From Paramesorhizobium salinisoli (GTDB lineage Bacteria; Pseudomonadota; Alphaproteobacteria; Rhizobiales; Rhizobiaceae): 64,000 bases of DNA. Location of the stretch: the NCBI RefSeq assembly GCF_003335045.1, contig NZ_QOZG01000004.1, positions 124,001-188,000 on the forward strand, written 5' to 3'. Each line of letters starts with the position of its first letter. Within the stretch, counting starts at the first letter, position 1. This document shows, piece by piece, positions 46,089 through 57,888 of the stretch. Both the position numbers and the translations under genes were made by a program. The notes below the pieces were generated by a model. The model did no database searches, was not told the DNA's origin, and saw only the letters and a program-made list of their open reading frames with translations.

Positions 46089-46601
46089 ATGATCGAACGA
46101 ACAAGGCTCGCCGATGATAATGCAAAGAGCGGCGATGAAAAGGCGCTTTCGAACGCATCGGCAAGTCCATTGGCGGGCGCTCTGGTTAATGGAGGCCATC
46201 AGCTTCTTGCGCGGGTCTATTATGCCGATACGGATTTTTCCGGCGTGGTCTACCATGGCCGCTATCTCGAATTCCTCGAGCGCGGACGCACGGATTTCCT
46301 GCGGCTGACGGGTATTCACCATTCGGAGCTTGCAAATGGTGTGCATGGCGAACAACTCGTCTGGGTCGTCCGGCGCATGGAGATCGACTTTCGCGCGCCT
46401 GCGCGCATCGACGACATCCTCGCGATCGAAACGCGGGTGGAGGATGTCTCGGGCGCGCGCATCTATATGCGGCAGACAATTTCGCGCGAGGGCGTCCTGC
46501 TGATCGAGGCCGGGGTGGAAGCGGCGCTGATCAACAGCCAGGGACGGCCGCGCCGTTTTCCGAAGGAATGGAAAGAGCTGTTTCAGCTGAAGGTGTTATA
46601 G
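46089..46601 (+). CDS. ybgC: Tol-Pal system-associated acyl-CoA thioesterase YbgC
   Basis: 170 residues. A hotdog-fold thioesterase with the key motif LARVYYADTDFSGVVYHGRYLE in two parts (catalytic aspartate in ADTD), then EFLERGRTDFLRLTGIHHSE and RRMEIDFRAPARIDDILAIE. It hydrolyses short acyl-CoA and in many bacteria is the first gene of the tol-pal cluster. The first 35 residues are extra relative to E. coli YbgC. AGAGGAAAAGCGGG lies before the ATG. It is divergent from the GH5 gene by 57 bases. Confidence 0.94.
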   Translation: MIERTRLADDNAKSGDEKALSNASASPLAGALVNGGHQLLARVYYADTDFSGVVYHGRYLEFLERGRTDFLRLTGIHHSELANGVHGEQLVWVVRRMEIDFRAPARIDDILAIETRVEDVSGARIYMRQTISREGVLLIEAGVEAALINSQGRPRRFPKEWKELFQLKVL

Positions 46602-46648
46602 CGGGATGGAATATAAAATCTTTGACCCCGTTAGAATTGCCCTGAATC

Positions 46649-46665
46649 CTAACTCATCCTTAACC
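46649..46665. promoter_or_regulatory. Near-consensus CtrA-type box upstream of tolQ
   Basis: CTAA-CTCATCC-TTAACC differs from TTAA-N7-TTAA by one base and lies about 200 bases before the tolQ ATG. Tentative. Confidence 0.4.
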
Positions 46666-46862
46666 ATAACAATCCATTAGTGACGAAGGAACAGGATGAA
46701 GGGGAAGATGCCTTTTACTCAAGCGCCTTCCTTTCACCAAATTTAGCCGCAAGAAGCCGATCAAGGGTTGCTTAACCCTGGAAAAGCGGCAATTGCGACG
46801 ATGAATGCGACCCTTGCCGCCCGGTCACGCGCCGGGCGTTTGGATTCGAGGATGGTGGACTT

Positions 46863-47579
46863 ATGGAAAACATTGCGCTTGCTGCACCCAGCGCTGACGT
46901 CACTCTCTGGGGCCTGTTCATTCAGGCGAACTGGGTGGTCAAGCTGGTCATGCTCGGGCTTCTCGTGGCGTCGGTCTGGACGTGGGCGATCATCGTCGAC
47001 AAGACGCTCAGCTTCGGTCGTACACGGCGCGCGCTCGATCGCTTCGAACAGGTGTTCTGGTCCGGCCAGTCGCTGGAGGAACTCTATCGCAATCTCGGCG
47101 ATCGCCGCGCGACTGGTATGAGCGCCATCTTCATGGCGGCGATGCGGGAATGGAAGAAATCATTCGAAAAGGGCGCGCGGTCGCCGATCGCGCTGCAGAT
47201 GCGTATCGACAAGGCCATGGACGTTGCGCTTTCACGCGAAAACGACAAGCTGGAATCCCGGCTGGGCTTTCTCGCGACCATCGGTTCGTCCGCGCCTTTC
47301 ATCGGCCTTTTCGGCACCGTGGTCGGTATCATGACCTCGTTCCAGGCGATCGCCTCTTCGAAATCGACCAATCTGGCAGTGGTGGCTCCGGGTATCGCCG
47401 AAGCGTTGCTGGCGACGGCCATCGGCCTTCTCGCGGCTATTCCTGCCGTTATCGCCTATAACAAGCTTTCCGGCGACGCCGGCAAGATCAGCGCGCGCAT
47501 GGAGAGCTTTGCCGATGAGTTCTCTGCCATACTCTCGCGGCAAATCGATGAGAAGCTCGCACCGCGCAATCAACAATAA
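46863..47579 (+). CDS. tolQ: Tol-Pal system stator protein TolQ
   Basis: 238 residues. Three hydrophobic segments: LWGLFIQANWVVKLVMLGLL near the N terminus, then RLGFLATIGSSAPFIGLFGT and GTVVGIMTSFQAIA, then ALLATAIGLLAAIPAVIAYN. It forms with TolR the proton-driven motor of the Tol system that couples outer membrane constriction to cell division. A 260-base leader with an AAGGGTT/AACCCT hairpin precedes it, so it probably has its own promoter separate from ybgC. Confidence 0.96.
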   Translation: MENIALAAPSADVTLWGLFIQANWVVKLVMLGLLVASVWTWAIIVDKTLSFGRTRRALDRFEQVFWSGQSLEELYRNLGDRRATGMSAIFMAAMREWKKSFEKGARSPIALQMRIDKAMDVALSRENDKLESRLGFLATIGSSAPFIGLFGTVVGIMTSFQAIASSKSTNLAVVAPGIAEALLATAIGLLAAIPAVIAYNKLSGDAGKISARMESFADEFSAILSRQIDEKLAPRNQQ

Positions 47580-47605
47580 GAATTCCAGACGCAGGAAGCT
47601 ATGCC

Positions 47606-48055
47606 ATGGGTATGTCAGTGGGAAATCAGGGGGGGCTCCAGTCAGGACGTCGCCGCCGTCGCAAGAAGGCGCTGATGAGCGAAATCAACGTCACGCCCTT
47701 CGTGGACGTGATGCTGGTGCTGCTTATCATCTTCATGGTCGCCGCCCCGATGCTGACGGTTGGCGTACCCATTGACCTTCCGGAAACACAGGCCAAGGCA
47801 CTGAACTCGCAGACACAGCCGATTACTGTTTCGGTCAACGACAAGGGCCAGATCTATCTTCAGGAAACCGAGATCGGCATTGACGAGGTGGTGCCAAAGC
47901 TCGAAGCGATTTCCAAGACCGGCTATGAGGAACGCATTTTCGTGCGCGGCGACAAGTCGGCGGATTACGGCACGGTCATGCGGGTCATGGCGCGGATCTC
48001 GTCGGCCGGTTTCAAGAATATCGGTCTGGTGACACTCCAGGAGCAGGATAGCTGA
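47606..48055 (+). CDS. tolR: Tol-Pal system stator protein TolR
   Basis: 149 residues. One transmembrane helix carries the essential aspartate: [20 protein letters not shown]. The periplasmic domain has [20 protein letters not shown] and [20 protein letters not shown]. It works with TolQ. The ATG is 26 bases after tolQ with AGGAAG in front. The glycine and arginine-rich tail [13 protein letters not shown] is cytoplasmic. Confidence 0.95.
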   Translation: MGMSVGNQGGLQSGRRRRRKKALMSEINVTPFVDVMLVLLIIFMVAAPMLTVGVPIDLPETQAKALNSQTQPITVSVNDKGQIYLQETEIGIDEVVPKLEAISKTGYEERIFVRGDKSADYGTVMRVMARISSAGFKNIGLVTLQEQDS

Positions 48056-48062
48056 CGCCATC

Positions 48063-49127
48063 ATGAAGGCTGGCCTGACATCCTCTGCCATATTGCATGC
48101 CGTCGTCATCGGGTGGGGATTGTTTTCCTTCTCGTCGCCGAAAGCCTTTGACGTGTCCAATGCCGAGGCACTGCCGGTGGATATCGTGCCTATCGAATCC
48201 ATTACGCAAATCCAGCAGGGCGACAAGAAGGCGCCGATCGCGGAAAAATCCGCGCCCAAGCCTAGCACCAAACCGAAGACGGTCGAAAATGCCGAGAACG
48301 CCGGTGACAATGACCTCGACCTGAAGACGCCGCCCAAGCCCGATTTGAAGCCCAAGCCAGTCGAAACGGCGGAGGCTGCCAAGCCCGAGCCGAAGCCCGT
48401 TGAAAAGCCGGAACCGAAGCCGGTCGAAAAACCGGAGCCGAAGCCGGAACCCGTGAAGGTCCCCGCGACCGAGGTCCAGCCCGAGCCGCAGCCGAAAGAG
48501 GACGTGAAGCCGGACGCGGTAGCCGAGGCGATCGAGAAGCAGACGGAAAGCCCTGACGCCGAGGCCATCAAGCTGCCGGACAAGGTGCCGGCTCCCGATG
48601 CCAAGCCGAAGCCACCGCAGGCGCAGACGGCCAAGACACCGGATCGCAAGCCGGCCGAAGAGACGGCGAAATCGACATCATCGGCGAAGAATTCCTCGCA
48701 GGAGAAGGATGCGATCGCCGATGAGGTCACAGCCCTTCTCAACCGGGAAAAGGCAGCCGGCGGCGGCGCGAAGCGTTCGACCCAGCAGGCATCGCTCGGG
48801 GGTGAGAAAAACACCGGCGGCTCGAAGCTCAGCCAGAGCGAGATGGACGCGCTGCGTGGCCAGATTTCCCGGTGCTGGAATGTGCCTGCCGGGGCGGCTG
48901 ATGCCAAGGGCTTGCGCGTTACGGTGAAGATGAAGCTCTCCGAATCCGGTGAGATCGAAGGTGCGCCGGAAGTGGTTTCCGGCGGTGGCGATTCAGGCGT
49001 CGGACGAGTTGCCGCCGAGAGCGCGCGCCGCGCCGTCATCCGCTGCGCGCCCTATAATCTGCCGCGTGACAAATATGACGCCTGGGCCGATGTGATCGTC
49101 AATTTCGACCCCAGCGAGATGTTCTGA
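48063..49127 (+). CDS. tolA: TolA-like envelope-spanning protein
   Basis: 354 residues. N-terminal transmembrane anchor [20 protein letters not shown], then a long proline-, lysine- and glutamate-rich rod (about residues 60-230, with tandem [16 protein letters not shown]), and a C-terminal TonB/TolA-like domain with [20 protein letters not shown] and [19 protein letters not shown]. It links TolQR in the inner membrane to TolB-Pal at the outer membrane. Gene position between tolR and tolB makes the call safe despite weak sequence conservation. Confidence 0.93.
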   Translation: MKAGLTSSAILHAVVIGWGLFSFSSPKAFDVSNAEALPVDIVPIESITQIQQGDKKAPIAEKSAPKPSTKPKTVENAENAGDNDLDLKTPPKPDLKPKPVETAEAAKPEPKPVEKPEPKPVEKPEPKPEPVKVPATEVQPEPQPKEDVKPDAVAEAIEKQTESPDAEAIKLPDKVPAPDAKPKPPQAQTAKTPDRKPAEETAKSTSSAKNSSQEKDAIADEVTALLNREKAAGGGAKRSTQQASLGGEKNTGGSKLSQSEMDALRGQISRCWNVPAGAADAKGLRVTVKMKLSESGEIEGAPEVVSGGGDSGVGRVAAESARRAVIRCAPYNLPRDKYDAWADVIVNFDPSEMF

Positions 49128-49182
49128 CAATTTCAACGGCTCTGCCAATCGAGTGCCAAGGACAAACGAGGTCCCCGACATT

Positions 49183-50496
49183 ATGAAGACAACGATCCGG
49201 ACGTTTCTTTCGGTTTTTGCCGTGTTCATGGCGGTGAGCGTCGTGGCGGTCCCACCCGCCAACGCTGTCGTCGAGATCGATATCAACAAGGGCAATGTCG
49301 AACCGCTGCCGATTGCAATCACCGATTTTTTGTCGGGGGACCAACTCGGCGCCAACATTACCTCGATCATTGCTGCAGATCTGGAGCGATCCGGGCTGTT
49401 CGCACCCATCGACAAGGGTGCTTTCATCGAGAAGATCTCCAATCCCGATGCCGCGCCGCGCTTCGAGGACTGGAAGGTTATCAATGCGCAGGCGTTGGTT
49501 ACGGGCCGCGTCACCAAGGAAGCGGACGGGCGGCTGAAGGCCGAGTTCCGCCTGTGGGACACGTTTGCCGGCCAGCAGCTTGCCGGCCAGCAATTCTATA
49601 CGTCGGCGGGCAATTGGCGCCGCATCGCGCATATCATCGCCGATGCCATCTATGAGCGCCTCACCGGCGAAAAGGGTTATTTCGATTCACGCATCGTCTT
49701 CATCGATGAATCGGGCTCCAAGGAAAAACGGGTCAAGCGCCTCGCCATCATGGATCAGGACGGCGCCAACGTCATCTATCTCTCTGACGGCCGCGATCTG
49801 GTGCTGACGCCGCGTTTCTCGCCGAGCCGCCAGGAAATCACCTACATGTCGTTCGCCGGCGGCAGGCCACGCGTCTATCTCCTGCAGCTCGATACCGGGC
49901 AGCGGGAGGTCGTCGGCAATTTTCCCGGAATGACGATTGCGCCGCGCTTTTCTCCCGACGGGCAGAAGGTGGTCATGAGCCTGCTTCAGGACGATGGCAG
50001 CGCCAATATCTACACGATGGATCTACGCAGCCGCACCACGACGCGCCTGACCAGCAGTTCGGCGATCGATACCGGCGCCTCCTATTCGCCGGATGGAACG
50101 CAGATTGTGTTCGAGTCGGACCGCGGCGGCCGTCCGCAGATCTACGTGATGGGGGCCGATGGCTCCAATCCGCGCCGTATCTCCTTTGGCGACGGCACGT
50201 ATTCGACGCCAGTCTGGTCGCCGCGCGGCGATCTGATCGCCTTCACGAAGCAGTCCGGCGGCCAGTTTTCCATCGGCGTGATGAAGACCGACGGTTCGGG
50301 CGAGCGGCTGCTGACAACCGGTTTCCACAATGAGGGGCCGACCTGGGCTCCCAATGGCCGGGTGCTGATGTTCTTCCGCCAGCCTCCCGGCGCCGGATCG
50401 CGTCTCTTCACGATCGACGTGACGGGACGCAACGAACGCCAGATCCAGACGCCGAACTTTGCGTCGGATCCGGCCTGGTCGCCACTGCTGGATTAG
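49183..50496 (+). CDS. tolB: Tol-Pal system beta-propeller protein TolB
   Basis: 437 residues. Signal peptide [20 protein letters not shown], then the N-terminal TolB domain ([40 protein letters not shown]) and about five PD40-type propeller repeats, e.g. [40 protein letters not shown] and [20 protein letters not shown]. It binds Pal in the periplasm. An in-frame GTG at 49153 is possible but the ATG gives the right signal length. Confidence 0.96.
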   Translation: MKTTIRTFLSVFAVFMAVSVVAVPPANAVVEIDINKGNVEPLPIAITDFLSGDQLGANITSIIAADLERSGLFAPIDKGAFIEKISNPDAAPRFEDWKVINAQALVTGRVTKEADGRLKAEFRLWDTFAGQQLAGQQFYTSAGNWRRIAHIIADAIYERLTGEKGYFDSRIVFIDESGSKEKRVKRLAIMDQDGANVIYLSDGRDLVLTPRFSPSRQEITYMSFAGGRPRVYLLQLDTGQREVVGNFPGMTIAPRFSPDGQKVVMSLLQDDGSANIYTMDLRSRTTTRLTSSSAIDTGASYSPDGTQIVFESDRGGRPQIYVMGADGSNPRRISFGDGTYSTPVWSPRGDLIAFTKQSGGQFSIGVMKTDGSGERLLTTGFHNEGPTWAPNGRVLMFFRQPPGAGSRLFTIDVTGRNERQIQTPNFASDPAWSPLLD

Positions 50497-50698
50497 CCAA
50501 AAATCGGGCGATACAGCGGCAATTCTTGCCGCTGGTCGTCTTTCCGCCGCATTGTCTTTTAAGCTGCGGCCACAAGGACTACGGAGAACTGGACGGGCGA
50601 TCAAGAAAGCATTAACCATGTTTCTTGGGTGCCTCTTAACCTCGATATGGTTACTGGTTGTTCACCGCAACATTTCAAATTTTAGGGAGTTCCGGCCC

Positions 50699-51211
50699 AT
50701 GCGCCGTATCCAGTCAATTGCACGCAGCCCGATTGCTGTTGCCCTTTTCATGTCGCTTGCCCTTGCCGGATGCGCTTCCAAGAAAAATCTTCCCAACAAT
50801 GCCGGTGATCTTGGGCTGGGTGTTGGAGCCAACGGAGCCGTTGCCGGTTCGGCGCAGGATTTCACGGTCAATGTCGGCGACCGTATCTTCTTCGATACGG
50901 ATTCCTCGGTCATTCGCGCCGATGCGCAGCAGACGCTTTCCAAGCAGGCCCAGTGGCTTCAGCGCTACCCGAACTACGCGATCACTATCGAAGGCCATGC
51001 CGATGAACGCGGCACGCGTGAATACAATCTGGCGCTGGGCCAACGCCGCGCCGCCGCCACGCGCGACTATCTGGCCTCGCAGGGTGTTCCCGCCAGCCGC
51101 ATGCGCACGATTTCCTACGGCAAGGAGCGTCCGGTCGCCGTTTGCGACGACATCTCCTGCTGGTCCCAGAACCGTCGGGCCGTCACCGTTCTCGGTGGCG
51201 CGGGCAGCTAA
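50699..51211 (+). CDS. pal: Peptidoglycan-associated lipoprotein Pal (Omp16-like)
   Basis: 170 residues. Lipobox ALAGC in VALFMSLALAGCASKKNL gives an acylated cysteine near residue 24, and the OmpA-like domain contains RIFFDTDSSVIRADAQQTLS, ITIEGHADERGTREYNLALG and ISYGKERPVAVCDD. It is highly like Brucella Omp16. It anchors the outer membrane to peptidoglycan and binds TolB. TTTTAGGGAG precedes the ATG. A 202-base gap from tolB suggests an additional promoter. Confidence 0.97.
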   Translation: MRRIQSIARSPIAVALFMSLALAGCASKKNLPNNAGDLGLGVGANGAVAGSAQDFTVNVGDRIFFDTDSSVIRADAQQTLSKQAQWLQRYPNYAITIEGHADERGTREYNLALGQRRAAATRDYLASQGVPASRMRTISYGKERPVAVCDDISCWSQNRRAVTVLGGAGS

Positions 51212-51284
51212 TCCGGCTCTGGACGTCCCATCGGTTCGCCAGATGCGCGGGTGGGACTTGCAAAAAAGCCACATGAGGATAAAG

Positions 51285-51315
51285 AAAAGCGGCCTTTCGG
51301 CCGCTTTTCCGTTTT
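51285..51315 (+). terminator. Intrinsic terminator after pal
   Basis: Ten-base stem AAAAGCGGCC / GGCCGCTTTT with a TTTC loop, followed by CCGTTTT, 73 bases after the pal stop. It separates pal from cpoB. Confidence 0.85.
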
Positions 51316-51471
51316 GCCAGCCCATTCAACAAATTTTGGCCGAACTCGCTTGCCTTCAAATGAGGGTATGGCCTTCAATTGGGGCATGGACTCATACATG
51401 AATGAGCAAGCCGACCGATATGGCGGTGTTTCTTCTCACGGCGTAGGGGCCGAAAAAGGGGCCAATGAGGA

Positions 51472-52587
51472 ATGAACGGACCATTGAAACAACTGATGAT
51501 GTGCGTGGCTATGCTGCCGCTGCTTGCCGGAGGACCGGCAATCGCTGCCGGTGGCGATCTTAGGGGCGACCTTGGGGTCGATCGGGGAGTCGGGCAGCCG
51601 GTGCAGGCGCGGCGCGCTACGCTTGCAGACGAGCTCCTGCCCTCCTGGATCATGCGGAAAGCCGATACGAACGCTCCCGCAGCATATGATCGAGTGCAAC
51701 TCGCGCAGGCTGCCGATCCTCGCGTCAGCCAGCTCGAGGAGCAAATCCGCAACCTGACCGGCAAGATCGAGGAGCTGAATTTCCAAATCCTCCAGATGCA
51801 GGAACAGATGCGCAAAGTGCAAGAAGACAATGAATTCCGGTTCGAGGAGCTCGAAAAGAGCAAGCGCTCGGATGCGGGCGGGCGGCAGGACCGGGCGACG
51901 GCTTCCGCCGCCCATGGTGCTGCCCCTCGTGCCGGCAGGGACAGGGACAAGGTGGGGGCATCGAAAGATGCCTCTTCCACCGCCTCTGTGTCCGGGAACG
52001 CCGGCTCCGCCGATTCCACTGCCATTGAACCACAAACCGGTTCGAAGACCGAGCAGGGCGTTCCTCCCCACCCGCTCGGTACGATCCGTTTTGACGCCAA
52101 TGGCAATGTAATCGGCGAAACGATGGATGCGCCCGCGGCATCGACGGGCGCCTTGCCCATCGTACCGCAGGGCGGCAACGCGATTGCTTCCCTGCCCGAG
52201 ACCGACAATCCGCAGGAACTCTACCAGTTGGCCTATCAATACATACTGGCGGGCGATTACCGTGCGGCAGAAACGGCCTTCCGCGAACATATCAACCGGT
52301 TTCCCAATGATCCCTCCACGGCTGATGCGCGGTTCTGGCTGGGAGAATCGCTTTATGGCCAGGAGCGTTATCCGGAGGCGGCGACGGTTTTCATCGATAC
52401 GCAGCGCGACTTCCCGCAGTCGAAGCGGGGCGCAGAGAATCTCCTGAAGCTCGGAATGACGCTTGCCAGAATGAAGGATCACGACGTCGCCTGCGCGACA
52501 TTCGCGCAGGTGCCTACGCGCTATCCGAGCGCATCGCCGGCGGTTCTGGAACGGGTAACGGATGAGCGTACCAAGAACCGCTGCTGA
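51472..52587 (+). CDS. cpoB: Cell division coordinator CpoB (YbgF-like)
   Basis: 371 residues. Signal peptide LKQLMMCVAMLPLLAGGPAI, then a trimeric coiled-coil region LEEQIRNLTGKIEELNFQIL, a low-complexity linker, and a C-terminal TPR domain (LYQLAYQYILAGDYRAAETA; RFWLGESLYGQERYPEAATV; LKLGMTLARMKDHDVACATF). CpoB couples Tol to peptidoglycan synthesis in E. coli. The last 26 bases overlap the next gene. The linker between coiled coil and TPR is longer than usual. Confidence 0.92.
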   Translation: MNGPLKQLMMCVAMLPLLAGGPAIAAGGDLRGDLGVDRGVGQPVQARRATLADELLPSWIMRKADTNAPAAYDRVQLAQAADPRVSQLEEQIRNLTGKIEELNFQILQMQEQMRKVQEDNEFRFEELEKSKRSDAGGRQDRATASAAHGAAPRAGRDRDKVGASKDASSTASVSGNAGSADSTAIEPQTGSKTEQGVPPHPLGTIRFDANGNVIGETMDAPAASTGALPIVPQGGNAIASLPETDNPQELYQLAYQYILAGDYRAAETAFREHINRFPNDPSTADARFWLGESLYGQERYPEAATVFIDTQRDFPQSKRGAENLLKLGMTLARMKDHDVACATFAQVPTRYPSASPAVLERVTDERTKNRC

Positions 52588-53962
52588 CCCGTTCTCCCAG
52601 ACTCCCCCGCTCGATCCCGCCCGGATCTTTGCGCCGATCGATTTCAGTCATCAACATGCTGTCATGGCGGCGGTTTCGGGCGGTGGCGATTCGCTGGCCC
52701 TATTGTTTCTCCTCAAGGAACATCTTTGTGGCATCAGCGATGCGCCGGAACTGATCGCCGTCACTATCGATCATGGCCTCAGGCCGGACTCCGCCGATGA
52801 AGCGGAGGCAGTGGCAAGGCTTTGCCGCAGCCATGGCATTTCCCATCGCATCCTGCGCTGGGAAGGCCAAAAGCCCCAGGCCGGCATTCCGGCGGCGGCG
52901 CGCGAGGCGCGTTACCGACTGTTGGTGGAGGCCGCGCGGGAGGCGCGGGCCAGTTTCCTCTTCACCGGTCACACACTGGACGACCAGATCGAGACATTTG
53001 CGATGCGCAAGGCGCGCGGCGGCGCTCGAGGGTTGGCAGGAATGGCAGGTGCGACTTTGCTCGATATGCGCGTCTGGCTGCTGCGCCCTTTGTTGAATAC
53101 GCGGAGGAATGATCTGCGCGCCTTTCTTGCGGAACGGCAGATCGAATGGTTCGAGGATCCGACCAATGAGAACATGGCGTTCGAACGTCCGCGTGTCCGC
53201 AATCGCATTGCTGATGTGAAGCCTCCCGCCGTTCTGGAGGAGATCGCCGAGAGAGCGGCGGTGCGGCGAGCGCAAGGCAGCGCCGTCGCGGCTTTTTTTT
53301 CCGCAGGACGGGACAAGGTGCAGATGGAGCCCGGTGGCGTGGCGAGGATCGATGCCGGATGGCTGGCGGAGGCCGGACATGATGTCGCGGCTCTCGCACT
53401 TGGCGTCGTGGTTGCCTGCATAGGTGGCCGCAGCTTCCTGCCCGCGGAGGCGGAGCGCGCGCGTTTAGTTTCGCATCTTGCGGGGGAGGGCGGCGGACCG
53501 GCCAGGCTTGGCCTTGGCGGCTGCATCGTCCAGCGGGGCGCCAAACGGCACAGTATCTGGCGCGAGGCGCGTGGGCTGCCGCAGTTGCTGCTCGCTTCCG
53601 GTCAAAGCGCCGTCTGGGACGGGCGCTACCGGATCGTCAATACCATGCCCGGCGGCAAGAGCGTGCGGATCGCGCGCCCATCCCCAGCGGAGTTCGATGC
53701 ATTCTGCGTGGATCGCGGGATTGGGCGCGAAATGTTTTATCGCCCTGCCGCGCTTACCGGGCCCGCTCTTTGTCTCGATGGAGAAATGGTGGACATTCCC
53801 GCATTGACAGGCGGCTGTTTCCTGCCGGACGGACTGGCGGTGATGCGCCATCTCGCCTTGTTTGACAACGTCCTGCCCGGACACGATCTTGCGCTGGCGA
53901 ATGCGACCGCGCAGCTGTTCGGGCGGACAATCTATCCGGAATCACCGATGTTACCGAATTAG
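52562..53962 (+). CDS. tilS: tRNA(Ile)-lysidine synthase
   Basis: 466 residues. It adds lysine to C34 of tRNA-Ile2 so that it reads AUA. The PP-loop motif VMAAVSGGGDSLALLFLLKE is the ATP site, followed by LIAVTIDHGLRPDSADEAEA and SFLFTGHTLDDQIETFAMRK. The N terminus overlaps the end of cpoB by 26 bases in another frame, which ties their translation. The C-terminal half is divergent, as is common in alphaproteobacteria. Confidence 0.93.
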   Translation: MSVPRTAADPFSQTPPLDPARIFAPIDFSHQHAVMAAVSGGGDSLALLFLLKEHLCGISDAPELIAVTIDHGLRPDSADEAEAVARLCRSHGISHRILRWEGQKPQAGIPAAAREARYRLLVEAAREARASFLFTGHTLDDQIETFAMRKARGGARGLAGMAGATLLDMRVWLLRPLLNTRRNDLRAFLAERQIEWFEDPTNENMAFERPRVRNRIADVKPPAVLEEIAERAAVRRAQGSAVAAFFSAGRDKVQMEPGGVARIDAGWLAEAGHDVAALALGVVVACIGGRSFLPAEAERARLVSHLAGEGGGPARLGLGGCIVQRGAKRHSIWREARGLPQLLLASGQSAVWDGRYRIVNTMPGGKSVRIARPSPAEFDAFCVDRGIGREMFYRPAALTGPALCLDGEMVDIPALTGGCFLPDGLAVMRHLALFDNVLPGHDLALANATAQLFGRTIYPESPMLPN

Positions 53963-54096
53963 TCGTAAACCAGACATATAAGATTTGCTGGTACATGTAA
54001 CGCCTGCCTTGGCAACGCCGTGCTTCGATCCTATGTTAGTTCAAATTGCTGTTCCAGGTTTTTCTGGAATGGATGTGATGACCGATTGGACCCGTT

Positions 54097-56028
<1,932 letters not shown>

Positions 56029-56055
56029 GGCCACATCGACATCTCCAACGAACCG

Positions 56056-56085
56056 CAGCCGGGTGAAAGCCCGGCTGTTTCGTTT
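56056..56085 (+). terminator. Intrinsic terminator after ftsH
   Basis: Eight-base stem CAGCCGGG / CCCGGCTG, six-base loop TGAAAG, followed by TTTCGTTT, 27 bases after the ftsH stop. Confidence 0.8.
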
Positions 56086-56325
56086 ATGTTGCCCCAAAAA
56101 GGCTCCATGGTGCTTTCATGTATGGCTGCAACTGGTCAGAACGGATTGCGGCAAAGCAGATAGAAAGCCCTGCCCCAGTATTTCCGGGGCATACTTCGTT
56201 TGCATCTTTTTCACCCATTAGCGGTATTGTGTAGGCTGCTTACAAAAGGTGAAATTGCGCAGAGTTGCTGTTTCTGTGATAAAACAGCCAAGAATGCGGG
56301 CAGCTAGCTCAGATAAGGCACAATC

Positions 56326-57678
56326 ATGAGTCGCAAATATTTCGGAACCGACGGTATTCGCGGAAAAGCCAACAGCTTTCCTATGACACCCGATATCGCC
56401 ATGAAAGTCGGCATGGCGGTCGGACTGATCTTCAGGAAATCCGGCCAGGGCAGCCGGGTGGTGATCGGCAAAGACACCCGTCTTTCCGGCTATATGCTGG
56501 AGAATGCACTGGTGGCGGGCTTTACCGCAACCGGCATGGATGTCTTCCTGCTTGGCCCCATTCCTACTCCGGCCGTGGCGATGCTGTGCCGGTCGCTCCG
56601 CGCCGATATCGGCGTCATGATCTCGGCTTCGCACAATCCCTATTACGACAATGGCATCAAGCTCTTCGGCCCGGACGGGTTCAAGCTTTCCGACGAACTC
56701 GAAATGGAAATCGAGAAGTTGATCGAGGAGGACATGAGCGGCAGGCTGGCGAGCAATGGCGAGATCGGCCGTGCCAAGCGCGTCGATGGCGATATCTATC
56801 GCTATATCGAATTCGCCAAGCGTACTCTGCCGCGCAATTTGTCGCTTTCGGGTTTGCGCATCGTCGTCGATTGCGCACATGGCGCCGCCTACAAAGTCGC
56901 TCCTACGGCACTTTGGGAGTTGGGCGCGGAGGTGGTCACGATCAATGATGAACCGAACGGAACCAACATCAACGAGGATTGCGGCTCGACCCATCCCGTC
57001 AGCCTGATCAAGAAGGTGCACGAGGTGCGGGCCGATCTCGGCATCGCGCTCGATGGCGACGCGGATCGCGTGCTGCTGGTCGACGAGGGCGGCAATGTCA
57101 TCGACGGCGACCAGCTCATGGCCGTGATCGCGGAATCCTGGGCCAATTCGGGGCGGTTGACCGGCGGCGGCATCGTAGCCACCATCATGTCCAATCTCGG
57201 TCTCGAGCGCTTCCTCGGCGATATGGGGCTGACGCTGGCGCGCACGAAGGTCGGCGACCGATATGTCGTGGAACATATGCGGGAGCATGGCTTCAATGTG
57301 GGCGGCGAACAATCCGGTCATATCGTGCTGTCCGATTTCTCGACCACGGGTGACGGTCTCGTATCAGCGTTGCAGATTCTTGCCGTCATGCAGGAGCGGC
57401 AGCGCTCGCTTAGTGAGATTTGCCGGAAATTCGAGCCGGTGCCGCAGCTTTTGAAAAATGTGCGTACCACCGGCGGCAAGCCGCTCGAGGACAAGAGCGT
57501 CAAGAGCGCCATCGACGATGCCCGGGATCGCCTCGGCAAGGCTGGACGGCTGGTTATCCGGCCATCGGGAACCGAACCGCTCATTCGCGTGATGGCGGAA
57601 GGCGACGATCGCCATCTTGTCGAAGCCGTCGTGAACGATATCGTCAACGTGATTTCAGGCATTCGCACGGCGGCTTGA
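56326..57678 (+). CDS. glmM: Phosphoglucosamine mutase
   Basis: 450 residues. It converts glucosamine 6-phosphate to glucosamine 1-phosphate for cell wall precursor synthesis. N terminus [20 protein letters not shown], the active serine in [20 protein letters not shown], metal site [20 protein letters not shown] and phosphate loop [20 protein letters not shown]. The family has the typical four domains. The 297-base upstream region has no clear motif beyond the ftsH terminator. Confidence 0.97.
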   Translation: MSRKYFGTDGIRGKANSFPMTPDIAMKVGMAVGLIFRKSGQGSRVVIGKDTRLSGYMLENALVAGFTATGMDVFLLGPIPTPAVAMLCRSLRADIGVMISASHNPYYDNGIKLFGPDGFKLSDELEMEIEKLIEEDMSGRLASNGEIGRAKRVDGDIYRYIEFAKRTLPRNLSLSGLRIVVDCAHGAAYKVAPTALWELGAEVVTINDEPNGTNINEDCGSTHPVSLIKKVHEVRADLGIALDGDADRVLLVDEGGNVIDGDQLMAVIAESWANSGRLTGGGIVATIMSNLGLERFLGDMGLTLARTKVGDRYVVEHMREHGFNVGGEQSGHIVLSDFSTTGDGLVSALQILAVMQERQRSLSEICRKFEPVPQLLKNVRTTGGKPLEDKSVKSAIDDARDRLGKAGRLVIRPSGTEPLIRVMAEGDDRHLVEAVVNDIVNVISGIRTAA

Positions 57679-57706
57679 AGCGGTCACACCCGCTCTCCCG
57701 AATATC

Positions 57707-57733
57707 AAAAAGGCTCCTGAACGGAGCCTTTTT
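57707..57733 (+). terminator. Intrinsic terminator after glmM
   Basis: Eleven-base stem AAAAAGGCTCC / GGAGCCTTTTT with a five-base loop and further Ts, 28 bases after the stop. Confidence 0.9.
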
Positions 57734-57793
57734 CTTTGCGTGACTACTACCCGATACCGGGCGTTCCTGAGCCGAAATGGTGAAAAAACACGG

Positions 57794-57809
57794 TTAAGCC
57801 AGACTTAAC
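57794..57809. promoter_or_regulatory. CtrA-type box ahead of first porin gene
   Basis: TTAAGCCAGACTTAAC is an exact TTAA-N7-TTAAC match, 80 bases before the start codon. In Brucella abortus, CtrA controls outer membrane protein genes including omp25. Confidence 0.7.
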
Positions 57810-57888
57810 TTTTCCCGTCTATTCCTAATGATCGAAGTTAGTGGGGTCAGGCGCGCCAAGCGCCAGCAAGTTCGATGGGAAAGCGACC

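Noticed and set aside
56119-56235. A 38-codon frame between ftsH and glmM
   Set aside because: No ribosome site and no hydrophobic or conserved pattern; the region also holds an imperfect GCCCC/GGGGC repeat that makes chance frames likely.
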